Source: JBFYKJ01 sp041306005 (GTDB taxonomy: Archaea; Altiarchaeota; Altiarchaeia; JAFGQM01). Taken from it: DNA of 8,501 nucleotides. The DNA is taken from the NCBI GenBank assembly GCA_041306005.1, contig JBFYKJ010000117.1, positions 1-8,501 on the forward strand, given 5' to 3'. The notes beneath the pieces were generated by a model. The model saw only the letters and a list, made by a program, of their open reading frames with translations, searched no databases and had not been told where the DNA came from. The position numbers and the translations under genes are program-made. Of this stretch, positions 1 to 6,765 are shown in pieces (positions within the stretch are counted from its first letter, which is position 1; each line of letters starts with the position of its first letter).

Positions 1-1
1 T

Positions 2-256
2 GAGACCGGCAGGAGGTTCAAGAGCCTTGGGGTCGTGTATGCCGAAGATATGCTGCCCGAGGTGGCGTATGTGAAAGGTGTGTTTTGGGGAGGAAGCTGG
101 ACCCTGCCGTGGAGATGGGGACGGATTGGGCGAGGGAGAGTTCTAAGGTCTCCGGCCCGAACGTGCCGCAGGCAAGTTGGGCGCGAGGAACCGAAGGTTC
201 CTGCGCGTAAGGACCAAAGGTCCTTCACGCCTAGGTTCGCCGTAGGCGAACCTTAG
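2..256 (+). CDS. Possible 3' end of a convergent plus-strand gene (unidentified)
   Basis: A plus-strand frame is open from the left edge to a TAG at 254-256. The first 35 or so codons look coding: third positions are mostly G or C, and the peptide has a normal mix (GRRFKSLGVVYAEDML, then PEVAYVKGVFWGG). From about position 110 the peptide becomes very Arg-rich and runs into the hairpin array at 161-257. So either the true stop lies earlier in another frame or the end of the gene has decayed. I do not recognise the family. If real, this gene is convergent with the giant minus-strand gene. The whole frame may be chance. Confidence 0.3.
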   Translation, partial: ETGRRFKSLGVVYAEDMLPEVAYVKGVFWGGSWTLPWRWGRIGRGRVLRSPARTCRRQVGREEPKVPARKDQRSFTPRFAVGEP

Positions 257-257
257 G
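161..257. repeat. Array of four short hairpins with 3-nt loops
   Basis: Four inverted repeats follow one another. (a) 161-177: 7-bp arms with one mismatch, loop GCA. (b) 186-202: AGGAACC/GGTTCCT, loop GAA, extended by GCGC/GCGC (181-184, 203-206) past a bulged G. (c) 209-225: AAGGACC/GGTCCTT, loop AAA, extended by GCGT/ACGC (205-208, 227-230) past a bulged C. (d) 233-253: AGGTTCGCC/GGCGAACCT, loop GTA, extended by CCT/AGG past a bulged T. Loop centres lie near 169, 194, 217 and 243, so the spacing is 23-26 bp. A weaker stem (GGAGA/TCTCC, 135-153) is centred near 144 and fits the same spacing. The array lies between convergent coding regions, so it could end transcription from both sides or be a small palindromic repeat element. 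Confidence 0.75.
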
Positions 258-304
258 TCTTGAGTTTCGGGTTTTGGAGTGAGGGGGTAAGAGTTAACGA
301 CCTT
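258..304. other. Short AT-richer spacer, nothing recognised
   Basis: This stretch lies between the hairpin array and the TAA (305-307) that ends the minus-strand tail frame. I see no ORF, no tRNA-like fold and no strong T-tract on either strand. Confidence 0.5.
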
Positions 305-721
305 TTAGGGCTGAACCGATTCCCAACTGAGTTTGAGCGGCACACGCTGGTTGTAGTAATCAAACTTCCCTAGTACGACTTTGAAATTATAAGCGGCGCC
401 TGCGCAATCCATTTCGAATGGTTTTGCCGACAGGTCGGTTCCCGAGAACCAATTCGCATCGTAAGTCTTTCCGTCCCGGTCTCCCATCGCTATCTCTGCC
501 CTGAGGTCTTTCTCGCCGGGTACAACGTCGTATAGATGAATCGCATTTATCCAGCAGCCATTGGGCAACCATATGCCCTCCCCTACATTTAAGGTAAGGT
601 CTTTCGTCTCGGGCTGGCGGGAGGGCTGGACGGCTTCGGAGGCAGGCTCACCCGGTTCAGGAGTCTGCTGGGCCGGTTCGCTCGCCGGTTGCCCGTCCGA
701 AGACGGGCCTACCGAGGGCGC
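305..721 (-). CDS. Frame-shifted C-terminal extension of the giant surface protein (linker plus S-layer-like domain)
   Basis: This minus-strand frame is open from just after a TGA (724-722) to a TAA (307-305), 138 codons, with no ATG or GTG. The only usual start is a TTG at 568-566, which would cut into the folded domain. The first 40 or so residues are a Pro/Glu/Gln/Ser/Ala linker (for example QPASEPAQQTPEPGEPASEA). The next 95 or so, from TKDLTLNVGEG to ESVQP, are beta-rich and have the shape of archaeal S-layer-type duplicated domains: GE, a short hydrophobic strand, NGCWINAI, an alternating strand, DGKTYD, then YNFKVVLGKFDYYNQRVPLKL. It lies in the -1 frame relative to the giant gene and overlaps its last four sense codons. 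A single -1 slip, or one extra base in the sequence, would fuse the two into about 2116 aa. The alternatives are a separate TTG-started gene or a disabled 3' end. Confidence 0.6.
   Translation of the reverse strand, partial: APSVGPSSDGQPASEPAQQTPEPGEPASEAVQPSRQPETKDLTLNVGEGIWLPNGCWINAIHLYDVVPGEKDLRAEIAMGDRDGKTYDANWFSGTDLSAKPFEMDCAGAAYNFKVVLGKFDYYNQRVPLKLSWESVQP
691..708 (-). other. Stable cUUCGg hairpin directly after the stop codon of the giant gene
   Basis: On the minus strand, GCCCGTC (708-702) pairs perfectly with GACGGGC (697-691) around a TTCG loop, giving a C(UUCG)G tetraloop in the mRNA. C(UUCG)G is one of the most stable RNA tetraloops known. The stem begins at the base after the TAG (711-709) and 6 nt after a CCCT (718-715). 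No T-tract follows it, so it does not look like an ordinary intrinsic terminator. It may be a frameshift-stimulating structure, a transcript-end structure, or chance in a GC-rich linker. Confidence 0.7.
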
Positions 722-3700
722 TCAGTCTCCGTAGCGTCCATAGTTATAGCCTTTTTGGCTGGGTCTATGGCTATCAGTATTAACGTTACGGTATAGATTT
801 TATCGACAGTGTTATATTCAAAGCTTTGCGTCTTCGGCAAACTGGATACGTCTGAGATTATATGGTCATCCATGTATACTGAATTTGTCTCGCCTGTCTC
901 GAATCGGCAATAAACATCGTAATTACCCGCCGAATCTATAGACATTAGCTTACATGAGTAAGAATCCTCACTTGGGAAACTTTTGTACCACCAACCATCC
1001 GCTTCCCCCACTATAGTCCAGCCTTCTATCGATGTTGAGGCTGCAGCGGGCACAGCCGCCCCCTCCACCGGAGTGCAGTCCACATCCTTAATCTTTGTAA
1101 GAGTAACCGTCTTTGCCGAAGTCGTCTCCCCGGGCTTTATCTCACTGGAGCCTATAGTCGCTGTGCCCTTGCCGCAAGCTGTGCTGCTTGTAACGGATAC
1201 TTCAATGTAATAGGCGCTGCCCTTCACAAAGTAGTCACCAGCCAGGGTAAAGGTATTGCCGCTCCGGGTAACCGCCTCATCCCCGGAGTAGAGCGTTTCG
1301 AGTTGTTCGCCCCTTCTAGACACCTTGTACACCGTGAACTGCACCTGGCCGGGTTGCAAAGAACCTAAGTCTATCCCCGTAGATCCCGCACTAAGCGCCA
1401 GTGCGACCTTCCCGGGCAAATCCTCTCCGCCGCCGCATACGCAGTCAAGGATGTGTTTCTTAGGCTCGCCTTCCAGCCCCGCTATGCTCTCGATGCCGGA
1501 GGCGACTTCCCCGTCGTGCGCACCCTGCGTTTCCCCGCCCTGCAGCGTGCAGACCTGCTTGCCCTCCAGGCACTTCGCCCGGATTATGCCGTAGTTATCT
1601 GTGCCGAGGTATATCTTAGTGCCGCTGGGGATTTTTGGCTTCTCGCCGGGCCCGGCTTCCGGCGAGCCTCCGAGGAAGTCGCTGATCAGCTCTCCGGCCT
1701 TCTCCTCATCATCAGTCCCCAGGACCAGCAGCTTAGCGCTGCCCTTGGACTTGCCATATGCGAGGTTAAGGGCGGCGCTCTGATCCAGGCCCTTGTAGGT
1801 GATGGCAGTCTTGCTTGACGGCACCTCGCACGTTTTCGTCGGTTCGGCTTCGAGCGCGACAACGTAAAGGTCGCTGGACGCCTTGAGCATCGTTAAATCG
1901 AATTCCTCCTCGTCAAACACGCCGTTTTTGCAGACGTCCAGCTTTGTGCCCGGCTTTGCGAACTTGAGGCTGCTGCCGAAGCTTATCTTCTTGGACAGCG
2001 CGCCTGAAAGGCTGTCGGGCGACTCCAGCGTCTTGTAGTAGTCTATCACGTAAAGCTTAGTCTCGGGCGAAACCGGCCACAAATCAGCCCCCGCAGCGTT
2101 GCTGTCAGAGCCAAAGAGCACCCCGGGTATACCAAGGTCCATGCCAAGGCCGCTGACTACTATAGTCCTCGCGGGCTCGAGGGTCCCCGGCGGGTATCCT
2201 ATCTTGAAATCCCCGCCGTCTGCGGACATGAACCATATATCCTTTGCCTTAGAGAATTGCGGCTTTATGCCCGCGTAGCTCCAGACAAGCTCCCTCTCGC
2301 CCTTGCGCTGGCCGCCGAAGACCGCGCCGCTGCCGTAGGTCATGCCTGTCGAGGTGTCCCTCACCGCGAGGTCCTTCAGCGGGTCCTGCCCGACGAGTAT
2401 CTTGAAGTTCTGCATGCTTTTGGCCTCGGGCGACTTCGCGCTGGCGATCGTTATTAGCGTCCTGTCCTTCGGGTCCTTCTCAAGGAGCTTGTTGAACTTC
2501 TCCAGGCTGCAGGTCCCGCTCTTCTTGACCTTGTCGGTGCAGCAGGTGTCGTCGCCCTTGCCGCTGTCGACGTAGAAGTACTTGAACGTGCCAGACTTCG
2601 TGAAGTGCTCCTGCAAGGCGGCGCAACCATCTGTCCCGACCACGTTTTCCGGGTCCTTTATCATCACGTACGACTTGACCTTCGAGCCCCCGCCTATCCC
2701 CAGCAGCTCTTTGCACTTCTCAAGGTCAAACCCTATCCCGCCGCCCGGGCCGGATATCGAGAAGCTGTCAGTCCCTATGCTCATGCCGCCGCCGGTTGCC
2801 GAGGCGCCCGGGTTGTAGCCGTTCACATTGCCGCCGGCGTAGCCGCCGTAGCTCGCGGGGTACGGGTACTGGGAGTACCCGCCCGTCAGGTACGGGCTTG
2901 ACCAGGGGGACATCTGCGGGTACTGGTAGCCCGCAGTCCCTGCGGCCCCGTAGCCGTTCTGGCCCATGAGGGTCAGGCAGCCAAAGAGGTCCAATGAACC
3001 CGAAAAGCCGTCCTCGCAGTCCTCGTCGCACTTGCAGGTCAGCTCGCACCACTTCTCCTCGTCGCAGCCGCAGGTTATCGTGATCTCGCCGGTGCCCGAA
3101 CCGTCCCTGTCGCCTTCTGTGGCGGCTATGCCGACGCTCTTTGAGCCGAGCATCTCATCGATGTCGGTCGGCCGGTAGCTGGACGGCCAGGCGACGCTTT
3201 CGGATATCGGCGCGTAATAGCAGCCGCGGGCGCTGTCGTAGCCCGCCGACAATGACGTGTCGGTCGGCCAGCCGTAGTCGCCGTAGAGCTTGACCTGGAC
3301 TGTGGCATCTTCCACGTCGCCGCACGAGTCGCTGACGTGCACGCAAAGCCCGGCGCTCTTGCCGGAGCCGATTTCAAGAGTCGCCGAATCGGACGAGACC
3401 GACAAGTCCCCGCATTCCTCTTCCTCGCAGGCCGAGCAGTCGTCGTTGCATTCCATGCCCTCGTCGCAGCCGGTGTCGTTCGTGGCGCTGTCGTCGCAGG
3501 CCTCGCTCGAATCTATCTCTCCGTTGCCGCAAAGCTCGCTCCTTGATATGTCCGCCTCGGACTGGACTATCTTTGTCATGTCCGCGCGCTTGACAACGAC
3601 GCTGAAGAGGTAGCTGCCGTCGTCCTCCGGGGCCATCGAGGATACGAGCGACCCCTTGTAGCAGGTTTTCACTTCGTCGTAGGAGGCTGTCTTAGTGGCG

Positions 3701-6654
3701 GTCTGTGCCCACCCGTCCATCTCGTCGACCGAGACAGTCACAGATGCGTCGTCCACGTCGTCGTCGTTCTGGTCCTTCACGTATATGCAGAACGTCTTTG
3801 TCTTGTCCGCGACCGGGTCGAACTCGACCGAGTCGACGGTCACCTTTAGCATCGCCTCATATACTGTGAGGTCGAAGAGCGCCTGCCTCGAGCAGAGCTC
3901 GTTCTCGGACACCTGGAGGGTGGATGAATAGTTGCCGGTGGCTGAGACCTCCAGCTCCGCGGTCAGCTGGGCCTCGGAGTCCTCCGAGGTCGAAGCGTAC
4001 TTCAGCGAAAAGGACTTCTGCTGGCCGCCGGCCCAGAGGGTGACGTTCGCGCTGCTGCCGTCCGTGAGCTGGACCTTGTGGTAGCTGGCCGTGCTGCCCT
4101 CGTCAAGGATGGAATTGTCGGCCCTTTGGCCGCCCTTCAGGATGGTGAACGGTATTTGCGTCTTCTCGCCGAGCGGGGTCTCTATCGAGCCGTCGAGGAG
4201 CTCGACGCCAAGGTCGCACAACGTGCCCAGGTCATAGAGGGTCATCATCCCGCAGCTTCCCTCGCTTATCTCCTCACGGCTGAAGGCATACTTCTCCAGC
4301 GGGTCGTACAGTGTCAGGTTCTCTACAACCTTGAAGTAGTAGTCGTCCTTCTTGGCCTGCCTGAAGTGGACCACACCGTCAGAGCTTGTCTTCTTCTTCT
4401 CTATCGGGGCCGTGGCCTCCTCGTCGTAGTAGAGCACGACGCTCGCCTGGAGCGGCTCGGTCGTGTCGCTGGCCCGAAGCTGGACGCATACGTCGAACGC
4501 CTCGGAGAGCCTGACCGCGATGTTGAGGGTGCCGTTCGGGACCATGTCGGCTATGTCGCTTGAGGCGCCGTTGTAGTCGCCGTAGCCCGTCTTTGAGGCG
4601 GTGACATAGACTTCCCTCGGGACGACGCGCCCGCCGCTCGCGGTCTCGGCCTCCAGGCCGGTAAAAAGCCTGCAGCCGCGGGCCGCGGTCTGCCCTGCTA
4701 TTATCGGGGCGCCGGTTATGAAATCAAACAGCGTGACATCGGCCACCAGGGACAGGTTCGTCGCCGCGTCCTTGGCGCAGATCTCCACGTTCCCCTTGGC
4801 GAGGAATATCGGCGCGGTGCCCGCGTATATCACAACCGGGATTATGTCGCCCGCGACGACTGTCACCGTCTCGCTGTCCTTCGGGCTCGTGCCGAGGTCC
4901 AGCGCCGTGGCATAGACGCTCTCGCCGTCCGGGAGGTTGATGAACGTGTAGCAGTTGTCCTCGTCGCCGTCGTCGGCCCTGGCCGTCCGGAGCAGCTTGT
5001 CGTCGGACGCGTGCAGCTCGAGGTGCGCGCCCTCGAAGGGGTCGCCGTCCTTGTAGACGCACACTTGGACGGCACCGGAATTGGAGTCGTCGGCCTTGCA
5101 TATCTCGACGTCAAGGACAGTGTCCGGCCCGGCCACCTCTATGCCGGATACGCCAAGCACGTGCTTGTTGTCCCAAGCGACCGCGTATATCTGTGTCCCG
5201 CTCGCGATGAGCGACTGGATGTTGCCGCACTCGTCCATGAGCGTGACGGACGCCGCGCCGCATGCGGTCGTGGCCTCGCCCAATATGGCGTAGCTCGACG
5301 AGTCTATTATCATCACCTTGGCCCCGTTGACCGCCGCGCCGTCGCAGTCCGTGACGTGGGCGAATACCGTGACGCCCTGCCCGCTGGAGAGCGGCGATAT
5401 GTCCACGTTGAACGTCACTATCTTGGAGTAGTCCAGGGTCTGCGCAATGGACGGGTTTAAGTACTTCAGGTAGCCCGGCGCGTTGACCTCGGGGTATATC
5501 CGAACGCCGCGGGGCAGTCCCGTGAACTCCTCGCACTCCTGGTCTATGGTCTTTGACGAGCTGTAGGGCTTGCCGTCGGTGCCCCAAATGCGGACAGTCC
5601 CGTCCATCAGGGGGGCGTCGTTCTCATCGTAGACGCATACCCTGACAAGGCCCACTATCTGGAGCTCGATTGCGAATGTCGGGTTCTCGATGGATACTAT
5701 CAGCTGCTGGTTTGCGGTCTTGCCGTTGTATGAGCTGTACTGCGGCGTGTCGGCCGCGGGGTTGACGGTCGCAAACATGGTCGCGCCCATCGGGATGTCG
5801 CTGAACGTTGCGACGCCCATCACGGTCTTTTGCGTGCTGCCAACCGGCGTCTGGGTGTTCCAGTCGTAGAGGCGCACCTCCGCGCCGTTGACGTTCTGGA
5901 GCGCCGAGTCCTTGACCTTGACCTGGATGCTTGTCGCAAGGGCGCTGTTCGGGACCGTTATGTCTACTTCCACGGTCTGGCCCTCCCGGATCGTGACCTC
6001 ATCGCCCGGGATGCTCTGCTTGCCAAGTTTCAGCACCGGGGTGACCTCTATGCCTGCCGGCAGGTCCTCAAAGAGCGCCTCGCCGTTTGAGACTGACTGC
6101 TGGGCGGCGACCTCCCCGGGGCTGCTGACCGCGACATATGCGCCGCTCGGGAGCGGCTTGCCGCCGGCGACATCCACGTTGACCCTCAGGTTCCCCACGC
6201 GCTTGGTGAGCTTGATCGTCGTCGTGTCGCTGTCCTTGTCGATCGTGGCCCGCTGGGAGCCGGTGACATAGCCCTCTTTGGATGCAAACAGGGCCACTTC
6301 CGTGCCCTTTGGGACCTGCAGGAACGTCTTGCCCAGCGGATCCGTGGTGTTGCTTGCTTCCTCACCGCCCCATGTATACGAGACCACCGCCCCGTCTATG
6401 GGGGCGCCGCCCTCGGTTTGGACATTGACCCGGAGGGTGGCGTATGAAACGCCGCCGAAAGCCCCGGCTGCGAGCAGTAATATGACAAATACGGCGAGTA
6501 TGATGGCGAGGAACAGCAATAGCGGGTTCACGTGGCGGCTCTCGCAGAATGTTGCGACCGGCAGGCCCTTGGCCTCCAGCCACTCGGCGAGCGACCAGCC
6601 TTTGTCAGATACTGTGTAATATATGCCTTTGATTCCTCCCTCTTGTGGTGGCAT
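709..6654 (-). CDS. Giant membrane-anchored, multi-domain Cys-rich surface protein
   Basis: The product is 1981 aa from the ATG at 6654-6652 and probably forms part of the envelope or an adhesin. I know no named gene for it. Residues 1-43 are a cytoplasmic tail and 44-67 a membrane segment (LLLFLAIILAVFVILLL), with the rest outside. Beta-sandwich domains of the carboxypeptidase-regulatory/Cna-B kind follow at about 74-150, 156-235, 243-331, 337-420, 427-518, 528-610, 622-716 and 721-800, then looser beta domains at 813-930 and 935-1035. Next come a Cys-rich CGNG knot (1042-1082), another beta domain (1083-1195), a CGC...CKC cluster, a Gly/Tyr/Pro/Ser linker (1230-1309), an unrecognised region (1310-1740), a beta domain (1769-1855) and an S-layer-like domain (1878-1975). 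At least seven N-x-S/T sequons are visible. I prefer this start over the upstream ATG at 6822 because a TATA-like box lies 33 nt before it, and the longer N-terminus would be translated from an 18-bp repeat array. The 3' end probably continues in the -1 frame. Confidence 0.85.
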   Translation of the reverse strand: MPPQEGGIKGIYYTVSDKGWSLAEWLEAKGLPVATFCESRHVNPLLLFLAIILAVFVILLLAAGAFGGVSYATLRVNVQTEGGAPIDGAVVSYTWGGEEASNTTDPLGKTFLQVPKGTEVALFASKEGYVTGSQRATIDKDSDTTTIKLTKRVGNLRVNVDVAGGKPLPSGAYVAVSSPGEVAAQQSVSNGEALFEDLPAGIEVTPVLKLGKQSIPGDEVTIREGQTVEVDITVPNSALATSIQVKVKDSALQNVNGAEVRLYDWNTQTPVGSTQKTVMGVATFSDIPMGATMFATVNPAADTPQYSSYNGKTANQQLIVSIENPTFAIELQIVGLVRVCVYDENDAPLMDGTVRIWGTDGKPYSSSKTIDQECEEFTGLPRGVRIYPEVNAPGYLKYLNPSIAQTLDYSKIVTFNVDISPLSSGQGVTVFAHVTDCDGAAVNGAKVMIIDSSSYAILGEATTACGAASVTLMDECGNIQSLIASGTQIYAVAWDNKHVLGVSGIEVAGPDTVLDVEICKADDSNSGAVQVCVYKDGDPFEGAHLELHASDDKLLRTARADDGDEDNCYTFINLPDGESVYATALDLGTSPKDSETVTVVAGDIIPVVIYAGTAPIFLAKGNVEICAKDAATNLSLVADVTLFDFITGAPIIAGQTAARGCRLFTGLEAETASGGRVVPREVYVTASKTGYGDYNGASSDIADMVPNGTLNIAVRLSEAFDVCVQLRASDTTEPLQASVVLYYDEEATAPIEKKKTSSDGVVHFRQAKKDDYYFKVVENLTLYDPLEKYAFSREEISEGSCGMMTLYDLGTLCDLGVELLDGSIETPLGEKTQIPFTILKGGQRADNSILDEGSTASYHKVQLTDGSSANVTLWAGGQQKSFSLKYASTSEDSEAQLTAELEVSATGNYSSTLQVSENELCSRQALFDLTVYEAMLKVTVDSVEFDPVADKTKTFCIYVKDQNDDDVDDASVTVSVDEMDGWAQTATKTASYDEVKTCYKGSLVSSMAPEDDGSYLFSVVVKRADMTKIVQSEADISRSELCGNGEIDSSEACDDSATNDTGCDEGMECNDDCSACEEEECGDLSVSSDSATLEIGSGKSAGLCVHVSDSCGDVEDATVQVKLYGDYGWPTDTSLSAGYDSARGCYYAPISESVAWPSSYRPTDIDEMLGSKSVGIAATEGDRDGSGTGEITITCGCDEEKWCELTCKCDEDCEDGFSGSLDLFGCLTLMGQNGYGAAGTAGYQYPQMSPWSSPYLTGGYSQYPYPASYGGYAGGNVNGYNPGASATGGGMSIGTDSFSISGPGGGIGFDLEKCKELLGIGGGSKVKSYVMIKDPENVVGTDGCAALQEHFTKSGTFKYFYVDSGKGDDTCCTDKVKKSGTCSLEKFNKLLEKDPKDRTLITIASAKSPEAKSMQNFKILVGQDPLKDLAVRDTSTGMTYGSGAVFGGQRKGERELVWSYAGIKPQFSKAKDIWFMSADGGDFKIGYPPGTLEPARTIVVSGLGMDLGIPGVLFGSDSNAAGADLWPVSPETKLYVIDYYKTLESPDSLSGALSKKISFGSSLKFAKPGTKLDVCKNGVFDEEEFDLTMLKASSDLYVVALEAEPTKTCEVPSSKTAITYKGLDQSAALNLAYGKSKGSAKLLVLGTDDEEKAGELISDFLGGSPEAGPGEKPKIPSGTKIYLGTDNYGIIRAKCLEGKQVCTLQGGETQGAHDGEVASGIESIAGLEGEPKKHILDCVCGGGEDLPGKVALALSAGSTGIDLGSLQPGQVQFTVYKVSRRGEQLETLYSGDEAVTRSGNTFTLAGDYFVKGSAYYIEVSVTSSTACGKGTATIGSSEIKPGETTSAKTVTLTKIKDVDCTPVEGAAVPAAASTSIEGWTIVGEADGWWYKSFPSEDSYSCKLMSIDSAGNYDVYCRFETGETNSVYMDDHIISDVSSLPKTQSFEYNTVDKIYTVTLILIAIDPAKKAITMDATETERPR
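730..1023 (-). other. C-terminal S-layer-like beta domain of the giant protein
   Basis: Residues 1878-1975 run from GWTIVGEADGWWYKSF to KIYTVTLILIAIDPAKKAITM. The order of elements (VGE, aromatic strand, C-x-L-x-x-I-D, alternating strand, acidic turn, then a final V-x-L-x-x-I-x-x-x...A-I-T strand pair) matches the domain in the downstream -1 frame. It resembles the paired domains of archaeal S-layer proteins. The assignment rests on pattern and shape only. GC content here is about 42% by hand count, well below the middle of the gene. Confidence 0.45.
2728..2967 (-). other. Gly/Tyr/Pro/Ser-rich low-complexity linker in the giant protein
   Basis: Residues 1230-1309 are almost free of charge and dominated by Gly, Tyr, Pro, Ser and Ala (for example SQYPYPASYGGYAGG), with no Cys. 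The segment separates the N-terminal beta-sandwich stalk and its Cys-rich clusters from the C-terminal globular half. It is probably a flexible or self-associating spacer. Its composition differs sharply from the acidic regions before it. Confidence 0.65.
3409..3531 (-). other. CGNG-type Cys-rich knot inside the giant protein
   Basis: Residues 1042-1082 begin CGNGEIDSSEACDD and continue with regularly spaced Cys and acidic residues to EEEECGD. The pattern C-G-N-G-x-x-D-x-x-E-x-C-D-D, followed by further Cys pairs, is that of the disulfide-rich repeats found in many bacterial and archaeal surface proteins (the Myxococcus Cys-rich repeat type). It is probably a small disulfide-stabilised spacer exposed outside the cell. 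A second Cys cluster (CGCDEEKWCELTCKC, about residues 1195-1209) follows after one beta domain. Confidence 0.7.
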
Positions 6655-6686
6655 TTTGGGGTCAGGTTTAATTAACGGCTTCAACG

Positions 6687-6695
6687 TATAAAAGG
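6687..6695 (-). promoter_or_regulatory. TATA-like box for the giant gene
   Basis: The minus strand reads CCTTTTATA here, 33 nt upstream of the ATG at 6654. Archaeal transcripts usually start about 25 nt after the TATA box, which would leave a leader of roughly 10 nt or less. That fits the absence of a Shine-Dalgarno sequence before the ATG (the upstream bases read CTGACCCCAAA). No clear BRE is visible upstream of the box. Confidence 0.55.
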
Positions 6696-6755
6696 CTGAT
6701 TGCGGCGCCGTGGGGCCGGGTTTGGGTCGCGGCCGGCTAATTAACCGCGCTTGAG

Positions 6756-6765
6756 AATAAAAAGG
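6756..6765 (-). promoter_or_regulatory. Second, weaker TATA-like box
   Basis: The minus strand reads CCTTTTTATT, about 70 bp upstream of the first box. Both boxes are followed, in the direction of transcription, by a TTAATTA-type AT block (6738-6744 here, 6669-6675 for the first), so the two look like copies of one unit. It may be an alternative promoter or a decayed duplicate. Confidence 0.3.

Noticed and set aside
691..708. Ordinary intrinsic terminator
   Set aside because: No T-tract follows the stem on the minus strand, and an open, domain-encoding frame continues through it.
709..711. Stop-codon readthrough in the zero frame instead of a frameshift
   Set aside because: The zero frame after the TAG gives a short, Arg/Pro-rich peptide ending at a TAA near 590 with no domain character, while the -1 frame gives a linker and a folded domain.
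731..760. A-run (five A in the mRNA, GCC AAA AAG) as the frameshift site
   Set aside because: A -1 slip there would meet the TGA at 724-722 before reaching the tail frame.
4078..4563. Plus-strand open frame of 161 codons
   Set aside because: It is antisense to the giant gene. The peptide is rich in Leu, Val, Arg and Ala, as expected from reading GC-rich codons backwards, and shows no domain pattern.
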